Shown: positions 1 through 7,737 of the stretch, in pieces
Layout: each line of letters begins with the position of its first letter
How positions within the stretch are numbered: position 1 is the first letter of the stretch
Origin: an uncultured Pseudomonadota bacterium
GTDB taxonomy: Bacteria > Myxococcota_A > UBA796 > SXON01
Direction of reading: 5' to 3'
Length of the DNA stretch: 64,000 nucleotides
NCBI GenBank assembly: GCA_903900265.1
Contig: CAIUMM010000206.1
Coordinates: 18,129 to 82,128 of the forward strand
Program-made: the position numbers and the translations under genes
Notes under the pieces: generated by a model
The model's input: the letters and a program-made list of their open reading frames with translations, nothing else
Database searches by the model: none
What the model was told of the DNA's origin: nothing

Positions 1-114
1 ATCCGCCTCGGCGTGGTCACCCGCGAAGAAGCGCTCGAGCATCTGAAGATGGACTACGGCGAGGAAGTGCTCGGGGACATCCTCGCGAAGCTGGACTCGC
101 GAGGCATGGTCTGA
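1..114 (+). CDS. C-terminal fragment of an unidentified protein
   Basis: Only the last 37 codons lie in the window, open at the left edge and ending with TGA. The tail contains VTREEALEHLKMDYGEE. The TREEALE stretch resembles tails of N-acetyl sugar amidotransferases of surface-polysaccharide clusters, but it is far too short to be sure. The next gene starts inside its stop codon (TGATG), so it belongs to the operon that continues with two small membrane proteins and a carbamoyltransferase. Identity is inference from context only. Confidence 0.5.
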   Translation: MRLGVVTREEALEHLKMDYGEEVLGDILAKLDSRGMV

Positions 115-386
115 TGCAGCTGCCCGCGTTGCCGGCGCCTTTGGAGCGCGCGCTTGAGCGCGTGCAGGACTGGACCGCGCGGCTGATCGCCTTCCTCCAG
201 CCGATCGTCGTGGCGGTGCTGCTGTTCTTTGTGTACGTGCTCGGCGTGGGCCTCACCCGCCTTGGATGCGTCTTGTTTTTCCGGCGGGTGCTGAAGTTGG
301 ACGCGGCGGTAGAGTCCGGCGGTTCATTCTGGCGTGACGCCGAAGGCTACGAGCCCGATCCCGTGCGCCTCCACAAGCAGATTTGA
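114..386 (+). CDS. Small membrane protein, possibly SxtJ-like
   Basis: This 90-residue protein has an amphipathic N-terminus, one clear membrane segment at about residues 27-50 and a basic cytoplasmic part ending near SFWRDAEGYEPDP. Its ATG overlaps the preceding stop by one base. Small membrane proteins of the SxtJ type and DUF5989 proteins commonly sit next to NodU/CmcH-type carbamoyltransferases, and the C-terminal RLGCVLFFRRVL...SFW pattern fits an SxtJ-like tail, although the protein is shorter than usual. It probably helps a membrane-associated carbamoylation or glycan-modification step; this is inferred from context. Confidence 0.6.
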   Translation: MQLPALPAPLERALERVQDWTARLIAFLQPIVVAVLLFFVYVLGVGLTRLGCVLFFRRVLKLDAAVESGGSFWRDAEGYEPDPVRLHKQI

Positions 387-396
387 AGGCGCGCCG

Positions 397-567
397 ATGA
401 AGAAGTTCCTCTACATGTTCCGCATGTTCGGCGAGATGACGGAGATGGTGCGCGAGCACAAGCTCTTCTTCATGGCGCCGCTGCTCTTTGTGCTGGTGGC
501 GGTGTCGGCGCTGGTCTACTATGTAGGACCAACCGTTGTTATCACCTTCATCTACGCCGGGGTTTGA
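397..567 (+). CDS. DUF5989-like small membrane protein
   Basis: This 56-residue protein has a charged amphipathic N-terminal part (residues 1-25) followed by one or two membrane segments and ends in FIYAGV. Length, layout and position directly before a carbamoyltransferase match the DUF5989 family, whose members end in a short hydrophobic tail of this kind. It lies 10 bases after the preceding gene and 6 bases before the carbamoyltransferase, so the three are almost certainly co-transcribed. I chose the ATG at 397, because the longer frame from 334 overlaps the upstream gene and lacks a membrane-protein N-terminus. The biochemical role is unknown. Confidence 0.65.
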   Translation: MKKFLYMFRMFGEMTEMVREHKLFFMAPLLFVLVAVSALVYYVGPTVVITFIYAGV

Positions 568-573
568 GGGTCG

Positions 574-2250
574 ATGTACGTCCTTGGGTTGTCCTGCTAC
601 TACCATGACTCCTGCGCGGTGCTGTTGAAGGACGGCGTGGTGGTCGCGGCTGCTCAAGAAGAAAGGTTCAACCGGGATAAGTACAGCCCGGTGTTTCCGA
701 TCCAAGCGGTGAACTACTGCTTTCAGGAAGCGGGCATCACCATCTACGACGTCGACGAAGTAGCGTTCTACGAGAAGATGTTTCTGAAGTTTGAACGGTC
801 GATGTTGAGCCACATCCTCGGCTATCCGTTCACGCTGCGCAACTTCATCGACACCGTGCCGCTGTGGCTCAAAGATCGGCTCGCGGTGCCGTACTACGTC
901 GAAGAGGAGCTGCGCTTCAAGAAGCCGTTGTGGTTCGTGAAGCACCACCTCTCCCATGCTTCATCGAGCTTTTTCGCGTCGCCGTTCCCGCGCGCCGCGT
1001 TCCTGACCGTCGACGGCGTCGGTGAATACGCCTGCGCGTCTTGGGGCGTGGCCGAAGGCAGCTCCATCACGCTGCGGAAAGAGCTGCACTACCCGCACTC
1101 CTTGGGTTTGCTGTACTCCATCGTGACCGCCTACCTCGGATACCGCGTGTTCTCGGGCGAGGGCAAGGTGATGGCGCTCGCTGAGCTGGGCGAGCCGACC
1201 TACCTCGATCAGTTCCGGCGCATCGTCGACATTCGCGACGACGGCAGCTTCAGCTTGAACCTTGACTACTTCGCGTTCAATCGCGGAGACAAGATGCACA
1301 ACCGGCGCTTTGAAGCGCTGTTTGGACCGGCCCGGCAGGAAAACGCCGAGCTCGATGATCGCCACCGGGCGATCGCGTGCAGCTTGCAGCGGATCACTGA
1401 AGAGATCCTGCTGAAGATGGCGCGGCACGTGCACAAGCAGACGGGCGAGGAGTACTTGTGCCTCGCCGGCGGCGTGTTCTTGAACGTCACCGCCAACAGC
1501 CGCATCCGCAACGAGACGCCCTTCCGGGACGTCTTCATCCAGCCCTCCGCCGGAGACGCCGGCGCGGCGCTCGGCGCGGCCGCCTACGTCAGCCACACCA
1601 TGCTCGGCGTCCCTCGCGCGGCGCCGCTGCGCTCCTGCGCGCTCGGCGGTCAGTACACGACCCGTCAGATCGAGGTCGTGCTGCGCAACAAGCGCACGAA
1701 GTACCGCACCGTCGATCCCGCCGCGTTGGTCGACGAGATCGCCGATCGGCTCGCGGCGGGCAAGGTCGTCGGGTGGTTCCAGGGGCGCATGGAGTTCGGG
1801 CCGCGCGCGCTCGGAAACCGTAGCATCCTCGCGCATCCGGGCTCGCCCGACGTCAAAGAGCGGCTGAACCTCGTCATCAAGCACCGCGAGCCCTACCGGC
1901 CGTTCGCCGCGAGCGTGCTGCGCGAGCACGTCGAAGACTGGTTTGAAGGCATCGGCGACAGCCCGTTCATGCTCGAGGTCGGGCGCCTGCGGGTCGATAA
2001 GCAAGGCCGCATCCCGGCGGTCACGCACGCCAACCAGACCTCGCGGATCCAGACGCTGACGCGCGAGGAGAACGGGATTTACTATGACCTCGTGGCGGCG
2101 TTTCATGCGCGCACCGGGTTGCCGATGGTGCTGAACACCTCGTTCAACGAGGACGAGCCCATCGTACGCACGCCCGCCGAGGCGCTGCGCTGCTACGAGG
2201 AGTCCGGCATGGACTGTCTGGTGATGGAGAACCTGCTGATCGAGCGGTAG
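574..2250 (+). CDS. Carbamoyltransferase (NodU/CmcH family)
   Basis: This 558-residue enzyme is of the family that transfers a carbamoyl group from carbamoyl phosphate, via carbamoyl-adenylate, to a hydroxyl of a sugar or small molecule. The N-terminal Kae1-like ATPase fold is recognisable from MYVLGLSCYYHDSCAVLL, the EERFNRDK segment and the metal-binding KHHLSHASSSF motif at about residues 123-133. The C-terminal domain contains the diagnostic MEFGPRALGNRSILAHP at about residue 405 and EPYRPFAASVL. Length is normal for the family. It ends a tight operon with two small membrane proteins, which suggests that the acceptor is a cell-surface glycan rather than an antibiotic; that part is inference. 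Confidence 0.93.
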   Translation: MYVLGLSCYYHDSCAVLLKDGVVVAAAQEERFNRDKYSPVFPIQAVNYCFQEAGITIYDVDEVAFYEKMFLKFERSMLSHILGYPFTLRNFIDTVPLWLKDRLAVPYYVEEELRFKKPLWFVKHHLSHASSSFFASPFPRAAFLTVDGVGEYACASWGVAEGSSITLRKELHYPHSLGLLYSIVTAYLGYRVFSGEGKVMALAELGEPTYLDQFRRIVDIRDDGSFSLNLDYFAFNRGDKMHNRRFEALFGPARQENAELDDRHRAIACSLQRITEEILLKMARHVHKQTGEEYLCLAGGVFLNVTANSRIRNETPFRDVFIQPSAGDAGAALGAAAYVSHTMLGVPRAAPLRSCALGGQYTTRQIEVVLRNKRTKYRTVDPAALVDEIADRLAAGKVVGWFQGRMEFGPRALGNRSILAHPGSPDVKERLNLVIKHREPYRPFAASVLREHVEDWFEGIGDSPFMLEVGRLRVDKQGRIPAVTHANQTSRIQTLTREENGIYYDLVAAFHARTGLPMVLNTSFNEDEPIVRTPAEALRCYEESGMDCLVMENLLIER

Positions 2251-2327
2251 CGGGCACCCGGCCGCGGAGCCGCGTGGTGGGATACCCAGGACGCACGCCC
2301 CTTTCGGTGTGCAGGAGAGTGGCTGGC

Positions 2328-2936
2328 GTGGTCGAGCGATTGACGATCTTCCTGATGCTGACTGCGGTGTTGGCCGGAGGCGTGCTCGTGTGGCTCTGGA
2401 ACGGCGGCGGTGCGGCCGATCCGCTCGCCAGTCAGCTTCAGACGGTGGGCGCGGCGATGGTCGTGCCCGGTCCGACGGCGCCGGTGCGGATCAGCGCGGC
2501 CGATGGTGTGCTGGCCGAAGGCACCTGGTCCATCGGGGCGGATCGCCTCCGCGTGCGCGTGACCTCCGACCTGGGCGCCGCGGAGAGCACGGCCTTGGCC
2601 ACCGAAGAGAAGGCGCTGATCCTCAACTTGTTTGAGGACCATCAAGTGCCGTACCCGGGCGCGCTGTCCAACACGCTGCAATGCCCAGACGCGCTGCACC
2701 CGGTGGACATCGAGCCGCGCGGGTCGGCGGTGTTTTTGCTGGGACTCTACGCCAACGATCGCTATGCCTTCGGCGGTTGCGCCGAGGATCTTGTGCAGTT
2801 TCGCGCGACCGTTGCGGCGTACTACGACCTCGCGCATCGGGCGCTGGTACGGCTCGAGTATTTTGAGCCCAAAGCGGGCGAAGCGGCGCCGCACGGGCCA
2901 GACGCGCTGCGGTCGTTTCACTGGACCCCGGGATGA
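2328..2936 (+). CDS. Membrane-anchored hypothetical protein
   Basis: This 202-residue protein has one N-terminal membrane anchor (about residues 5-25) and a periplasmic domain with conserved-looking Cys residues in LQCPDALHP and FGGCAEDL. I chose GTG at 2328 because AGGAGAG lies about nine bases upstream and the resulting N-terminus is a clean signal anchor. Its end overlaps the next gene (ATGA), so it is translationally coupled to the phosphodiesterase lipoprotein. I do not recognise a family. Confidence 0.75.
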   Translation: MVERLTIFLMLTAVLAGGVLVWLWNGGGAADPLASQLQTVGAAMVVPGPTAPVRISAADGVLAEGTWSIGADRLRVRVTSDLGAAESTALATEEKALILNLFEDHQVPYPGALSNTLQCPDALHPVDIEPRGSAVFLLGLYANDRYAFGGCAEDLVQFRATVAAYYDLAHRALVRLEYFEPKAGEAAPHGPDALRSFHWTPG

Positions 2937-4963
2937 GCCTGCGGGTCCCGGGCCTGCGGGCCGCTGGCCTTCTGGGCGCTGGTCTGATCGGCGCCGCGCT
3001 GCTAACGCTCCTCGGGGGCGGCTGCTCGCAGCCTGAACCTCCGGCCGCCAACGGACTGCACTGGTTCATCCCCGATGGTTTCCGGGCCGACCCGACGACG
3101 TTCAACGTCTTTCAGTGGGCCGAGGAGGGCAAGATGCCGCACCTCCAGGCCTTGCTGAAGCGCGGGTCCTACGGATACTCGATCCCCGCTTTCCCCTCCC
3201 ACACCCCTGCGAATTTCGCGACGTTGCTCACGGGCTCCACCCCGCGCGTGCACGGCGTGGCGGATGGGCCGATGCACGTCGATGGACACCCGCTGGATCG
3301 GCCCGCGGTGTCGGGGTTCAGCTCCACGGCGCGAAAGGTCCCGGCGATCTGGTCGCTGATGGAAGATGCCGGCAAGAGCGTATTTTTGCTGTCGGTGCCC
3401 GGCTCTACGCCGCCGGAGCTGGGGCCGGGGGGCGTGACCGTGCGCGGGCGCTGGGGCGGTTGGGGTCCTGAGCTGCCGCCGGTGATCTTCGAGAGCGCCT
3501 CGGCCGATCGTCAGCGGGCGTTGGCGCGGAGCGCACGGCTGTTCCTCGTGGGTGAGGAGCTCACCCGCTTCGTTTCGGCGTCTTCGGCGTCCTCGGCGTC
3601 TTCGGCGGCTGCGTGGTCATCCGGCCCGCCGTCCGAGCGCCCGCCGCTCGAGGTCGATCTCACCGACGGCGGCGCGCCCTTGTTCGGGCTGCTGATCGAT
3701 CCGCCCGGCGACGGCGTCGTTGGGTATGACCGCGTAGCGCTCTCTCGGGACCGCGCGACGGTGCTCGCGACGCTGCGCGCCGGGGAGTGGAGCCGCTGGC
3801 TCCCGGCCACCGCCCGTTGGAAGGGGCTCGACGTCGCGACCAACCAGCGCGTCGAGGTGATCCGCGTCGGCGCCGACGGATTCTTTCGCATCCGGGTGTT
3901 GTTCGACGGCCTGAACCGCCTCACCACCGATCCGCCCGAGGTGTCCGACGCGCTGCGCACGGACGTGGGCCCGATGGTGGATTTTGTGGACAGCTATCCT
4001 GCGCAGTTGGTCTACTACCCCGAGGATAAAGCGGCGTTTTTGTCCGAGGCGCAACAGTCGTTGCAGTGGCACGGCGCGGCGGTCGACGCGGTGTATACAA
4101 GATACAAACCGGATGTTTTTGTACACTGCATCTACACGCCGAACCAGATGCTCACAAGCCGGTGGTGGATGGGGTTTCTGGACCCCGCGAGCCTTCACTA
4201 CGGCGAGGTCGGCGACACCGAGCGCGCCGCGCTTTGGGACGAGGTCATGACGATGTACACCGCGATCGACGACGCGATCGGCCGCGCGGTCGCGGACACC
4301 GGGCCGGACACGCTGATCGTGTTGAGCTCGGACCACGGCGCGATCCCGCTCAACCGCTCGGTGCGGCTGAACAACCTGTTCGCGGAGCGGGGCTGGCTGA
4401 CGGCCACGACCGACCCCACCACCGGCGCGCCCGTCGTGGATTGGGCACGCTCGAAGGTCGTGTTCTTGAACGCCTACCACGTGTACATCGCGCCCGACGG
4501 CCTGGGCGGGGATTGGCACCGCGCGAGCGGGCCCGCCTACGAGGCGCTCCGCAGCGAGGTCATCGCCGCGCTGCAGAGCCTCCGCGACGGCGGCGACGCC
4601 CCGGTGGATCGCATCACCCGCTGGGAGGACGCCGATACGGACTTGGATCTTCCCGAGGCGCGGGTCGGAGATCTCGTCGTGTCCAACCGCGCGGGCTTCG
4701 GCTGGACCGAAGAGCTGACGCCGGACCGCGTGGTGTTCGGAGATCCGAAGGTTACTGGCTACAAGCAGGCGGTGTCCCCGGACAAAACGCCGGGCTTGTG
4801 GACCCCGTTCGTCGTCGTGGGGCCGGGCATCCGCGCCGGACACCGCATCCAAGATCCGATCCACGCGATCGATCAGCTGCCGACGATCTTAAGGGCGATG
4901 GGGCAGCCGATCCCCGCGACCGTAGAAGGCCACGCCGTCGCCGAGATCTTCGAGGCTCCGTAG
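2933..4963 (+). CDS. Alkaline-phosphatase-superfamily lipoprotein (type I phosphodiesterase/pyrophosphatase-like)
   Basis: This 676-residue protein has a signal peptide ending in a lipobox, LLTLLGGGC. The fold of the nucleotide pyrophosphatase/phosphodiesterase family is indicated by the metal and nucleophile region PAFPSHTPANFATLLTG at about residues 85-101, with a Thr where the nucleophile is expected, and by the metal-binding SSDHGA near residue 465. It should hydrolyse phosphodiester or phosphoanhydride bonds in the periplasm or at the outer membrane; the substrate is unknown. A Ser/Ala-rich insertion at about residue 215, encoded by 9-base repeats (about 3574-3609), separates two parts of the catalytic domain. 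It is coupled by ATGA to the preceding anchored protein. Confidence 0.85.
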   Translation: MSLRVPGLRAAGLLGAGLIGAALLTLLGGGCSQPEPPAANGLHWFIPDGFRADPTTFNVFQWAEEGKMPHLQALLKRGSYGYSIPAFPSHTPANFATLLTGSTPRVHGVADGPMHVDGHPLDRPAVSGFSSTARKVPAIWSLMEDAGKSVFLLSVPGSTPPELGPGGVTVRGRWGGWGPELPPVIFESASADRQRALARSARLFLVGEELTRFVSASSASSASSAAAWSSGPPSERPPLEVDLTDGGAPLFGLLIDPPGDGVVGYDRVALSRDRATVLATLRAGEWSRWLPATARWKGLDVATNQRVEVIRVGADGFFRIRVLFDGLNRLTTDPPEVSDALRTDVGPMVDFVDSYPAQLVYYPEDKAAFLSEAQQSLQWHGAAVDAVYTRYKPDVFVHCIYTPNQMLTSRWWMGFLDPASLHYGEVGDTERAALWDEVMTMYTAIDDAIGRAVADTGPDTLIVLSSDHGAIPLNRSVRLNNLFAERGWLTATTDPTTGAPVVDWARSKVVFLNAYHVYIAPDGLGGDWHRASGPAYEALRSEVIAALQSLRDGGDAPVDRITRWEDADTDLDLPEARVGDLVVSNRAGFGWTEELTPDRVVFGDPKVTGYKQAVSPDKTPGLWTPFVVVGPGIRAGHRIQDPIHAIDQLPTILRAMGQPIPATVEGHAVAEIFEAP

Positions 4964-4980
4964 GTCGAGCCCGAGCCGCT

Positions 4981-5214
4981 CTACCCGACGCGAACCGACA
5001 GCACCCAGCGCGTGTCCCGCAGCTGCTCTTGCTCGGCGATGATGTGCCCTTCGACCTCGAGGGAGTTGGGGACGTTCTCGATCGGCTCGCCGTCGTCGAT
5101 GGTCAGACGCAGGATTTGCCCGCTGTCCATCATCTCCAAGCGCAGCAGGGCGCGGGCCGAGTTTCGGGGGCACGGAACCCCGGTCAGGTCAAGGATCTCG
5201 TCAGCGTCGATCAT
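4981..5214 (-). CDS. TusA/SirA family sulfur-carrier protein
   Basis: This 77-residue protein has the family motif with its catalytic cysteine in LTGVPCPRNSARALL (Cys15 from the chosen start), then the ILRLTIDD strand and EGHIIAEQ region. TusA-like proteins carry persulfide sulfur for tRNA thiolation, molybdenum-cofactor maturation or sulfur oxidation. The second Pro of the usual CPxP is replaced by Asn. An upstream Met would add 17 residues without family similarity, so I use the internal ATG at 5214. The gene converges on the phosphodiesterase and is divergent from the GGDEF-EAL gene. No sulfur-metabolism partner is adjacent, although the window does contain a molybdenum enzyme. Confidence 0.85.
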   Translation of the reverse strand: MIDADEILDLTGVPCPRNSARALLRLEMMDSGQILRLTIDDGEPIENVPNSLEVEGHIIAEQEQLRDTRWVLSVRVG

Positions 5215-5348
5215 GGAGCGGCCTGTGTGAAGTGTGCGCTTCCTATCCCTGTCCCGTTCGATCACCGAATCGTGTGAACGAGTCTGTCGGAAATATTGAA
5301 GATCCCCGTAGCGCGCTTCGCGGCGGTCTAGGGTTATGCTGGGTCCGC

Positions 5349-7259
5349 ATGGCCGCTTTCACATCCACAGCTCGGGCCTCCGCCGGAGCAGACTCGCGGC
5401 GACGCGCGGACATCGTGTGGCGGATGCTGATCGCCGTCGGGATTACGACTTCGGTGTTCTCGGCGGTTGCGCTGTCCGTGGGGATGGGGCTGGTGCATCT
5501 GCCCTTAGGTGGGCCGCAGTTTTCATGGGAGCGGTCGCTGTTGGCGGGAGTGGGCACCAGCGTGTGCATGTTTATGCTCGCAGAGCTGTACCACAGCGGG
5601 TCACGCATCGGCGTGAACGTGGTCACCGCCTGCGTGTCCGTGCTGATCGTCGCGGTCTCCCCCGGCTACGGCTACGCCAACAGCCTGCCGCAGGTCGTTT
5701 GGCTGGGACCCATCTTGGCGTTCATGCTGACTTCGCTGCGGTTCAGCGTCTTCACTACCTTGCTCACGTTCGCCTCGGTGTACGTGTTTCATGAGCAGGA
5801 CCGGGTCATCCGGGAGTGGAGCCCGGCGTTCGTGGCCGTGGCGATCACCGCGGTGCTGATGGGCGCCCGCGTACGCCATGACGCGATCTTGGCTGACCAG
5901 CGTGCGCAGTCCGAAGCGACTTTGCAAGCGGCGTTCTACGATGCGCTGACCGGCTTGCCCAACCGACGCCTGCTCAGCGATCGTCTGTTGGAGGCGCTCA
6001 AGCTCACCGAGCGCAAACGCACGACGCTCGCGGTGTTGTTCGTCGACATCGATCACTTCAAGCAGGTGAACGAGACCCTCGGCCACGATCAGGGAGACGC
6101 CCTGCTGTTGGACGCAGTGCGCCGCATCCGGCGCTGCGTTCGGGCCTCTGACACGCTGGCTCGGTTCGGCGCCGATGTGTTCACCATCGTGCTCTCCGAC
6201 GTGTCGGACCGGACCTCCGTGGATCGCGTGGCGGCCGAGGTGCTCGCCGAGCTGGGGCAGGGCTACACGCTGGCGTCCGGGCACATCGCGATGACCGCGA
6301 GCATCGGCATCGCGATGTTTCCGGAAGATGGCTCCACCCGCGATGCGCTGATTCAGCGCGCCGACCAGGCGCTGCACGTCGCGAAAGCGGCCGGTGGCAA
6401 CCGGGCGGTCTACTACACGTCATCCCTGCAAGTCGAGGCGGAGCAGCGGCTGCGACTGACCCAGGATCTGCGCATCGCGCTGCGCGTCGGACAGTTGGCG
6501 GTGCATTACCAGCCGATCGTCGAGATGGCCACCCAGCGGATTTGCAAGGCGGAAGCCCTGGTGCGCTGGAAGCACCCCGAGCTCGGCATGGTCAGCCCGG
6601 CCGTCTTCATTCCCATCGCGGAGGCCAGCGGGCTCATCCACGAGCTCGGCGATTGGGTGCTGCTTGAGGCGGCCTCGCACGTGCAGCAGCTGCGGAAGCT
6701 CGGTCACTCTGGGATTCAGATCAGCGTCAACCGCTCCCCGGCGCAGTTTGTCAGCACCGGCGCCCGCGGCTCCCTTGGCGTGATCGGGAGCGCGAACGCC
6801 AGCGGCACCTCCTGGAGCGACCAGCTGCGTGCGTTGGGCCTGCCGGGCGACAGCATCGCGCTGGAGATCACCGAGGGCCTATTGCTCGACAAAGGCAAGG
6901 CCGTCGCCGATGAGCTGGACGCTGTCCATGCGGCGGGCATCAGCATCTCGCTCGACGATTTCGGCACCGGCTACTCGGCGCTGGCCTACTTGCAGCGCTA
7001 CCCGATCGACATCGTCAAGATCGATCGCTCGTTCGTCGCGAACCTGGAGCCGGGAAGCCGCAACCTCGCGCTTTGCCGTTCGATCATTCGGATGTCGCAT
7101 GACTTGGGCATGCGCGTGGTCGCGGAGGGCGTAGAGACGGTGGTCGAGCGCGATCTGCTGATGGAGGCCGGCTGCGACTTTGCGCAGGGCTACCTGTTCG
7201 GAAGGCCGATGCCGGCCGATGAGTTCCAGAAGCTATTGCTGGCCCAGTCGCTGAACTGA
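5349..7259 (+). CDS. Membrane GGDEF-EAL protein with degenerate GGDEF site
   Basis: This 636-residue protein has about six membrane segments (residues 20-175), a GGDEF domain beginning at DALTGLPNRR (about residue 197) and an EAL domain (about 375-630). The cyclase signature is GADVF instead of GG(D/E)EF, so GTP cyclisation is probably lost, but the inhibitory-site motif RxxD (RASD) sits exactly five residues upstream. The EAL domain keeps EALVRW, the Asn of SVNRSP, EITEGLL, DDFGTGYS, KIDRSFV and EGVET, as expected for an active c-di-GMP phosphodiesterase. Predicted role: membrane-signal-controlled c-di-GMP breakdown, with the GGDEF domain as a regulatory module. I chose ATG 5349; the longer frame from 5232 adds a non-membrane leader. 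Confidence 0.92.
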   Translation: MAAFTSTARASAGADSRRRADIVWRMLIAVGITTSVFSAVALSVGMGLVHLPLGGPQFSWERSLLAGVGTSVCMFMLAELYHSGSRIGVNVVTACVSVLIVAVSPGYGYANSLPQVVWLGPILAFMLTSLRFSVFTTLLTFASVYVFHEQDRVIREWSPAFVAVAITAVLMGARVRHDAILADQRAQSEATLQAAFYDALTGLPNRRLLSDRLLEALKLTERKRTTLAVLFVDIDHFKQVNETLGHDQGDALLLDAVRRIRRCVRASDTLARFGADVFTIVLSDVSDRTSVDRVAAEVLAELGQGYTLASGHIAMTASIGIAMFPEDGSTRDALIQRADQALHVAKAAGGNRAVYYTSSLQVEAEQRLRLTQDLRIALRVGQLAVHYQPIVEMATQRICKAEALVRWKHPELGMVSPAVFIPIAEASGLIHELGDWVLLEAASHVQQLRKLGHSGIQISVNRSPAQFVSTGARGSLGVIGSANASGTSWSDQLRALGLPGDSIALEITEGLLLDKGKAVADELDAVHAAGISISLDDFGTGYSALAYLQRYPIDIVKIDRSFVANLEPGSRNLALCRSIIRMSHDLGMRVVAEGVETVVERDLLMEAGCDFAQGYLFGRPMPADEFQKLLLAQSLN

Positions 7260-7264
7260 AGCCG

Positions 7265-7735
7265 TCAGGACGGTGGATCTGTCCTGCAGGTGCGCTCCAT
7301 CTCGGCGGTCCAACACAAGCACGGCGGGGGCTCGCCTTGCGCTTGTTCGATGCCCTGGCAGCCGCAATAGGGGCGGTCAGGCGGACAGCGTGGGTCGGGC
7401 GGGGGTAAGGGAAAGGCGCGGCCGGGGTCGGCTTCGACGGGGGGCTCTGGCTCTGCATCGGGCGTTTTGACGCGTTTTCGTGGCGGCGCGCTCTCGGGTG
7501 GTGGAGCGGCTGGGGGCGCGCTCTCGGGTGGTGGAGCGGCTTGCGGAACAGCGTGCGGCGGCGCGGGCGCAAGTGGCGGCGTGGTCATCAAGTCGACGCT
7601 GGCTTTGGGAGCGGTCGGAGCCGGTGCAAACGCCGCTACGCCGGGCGCGGCTCCCTCGGGGGCGGGCGAGGATCCGCAGGATTGCAGGGACAACGCCAGG
7701 GTGATGAGGCCGCTCCAACGAGCGCAGCGTGTCAC
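7265..7735 (-). CDS. Proline-rich lipoprotein
   Basis: This 156-residue protein has a short signal peptide with lipobox LALSLQSC, a long Pro/Ala-rich low-complexity region that includes a duplicated PPPESAPP unit (a direct DNA repeat around 7490-7540), and a Cys-rich C-terminus with CPPDRPYCGCQG and PCLCWTAE. The GTG start at 7735 lies two bases after the stop of the beta-helix lipoprotein, so the two are probably co-transcribed. It likely spans the periplasm or extends from the outer membrane, with a small disulfide-bonded head. I recognise no family. Confidence 0.7.
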   Translation of the reverse strand: MTRCARWSGLITLALSLQSCGSSPAPEGAAPGVAAFAPAPTAPKASVDLMTTPPLAPAPPHAVPQAAPPPESAPPAAPPPESAPPRKRVKTPDAEPEPPVEADPGRAFPLPPPDPRCPPDRPYCGCQGIEQAQGEPPPCLCWTAEMERTCRTDPPS

Positions 7736-7737
7736 GG

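Noticed and set aside
961..2106. 381-codon minus-strand frame inside the carbamoyltransferase gene
   Set aside because: The plus-strand frame has all family motifs; the minus frame has none.
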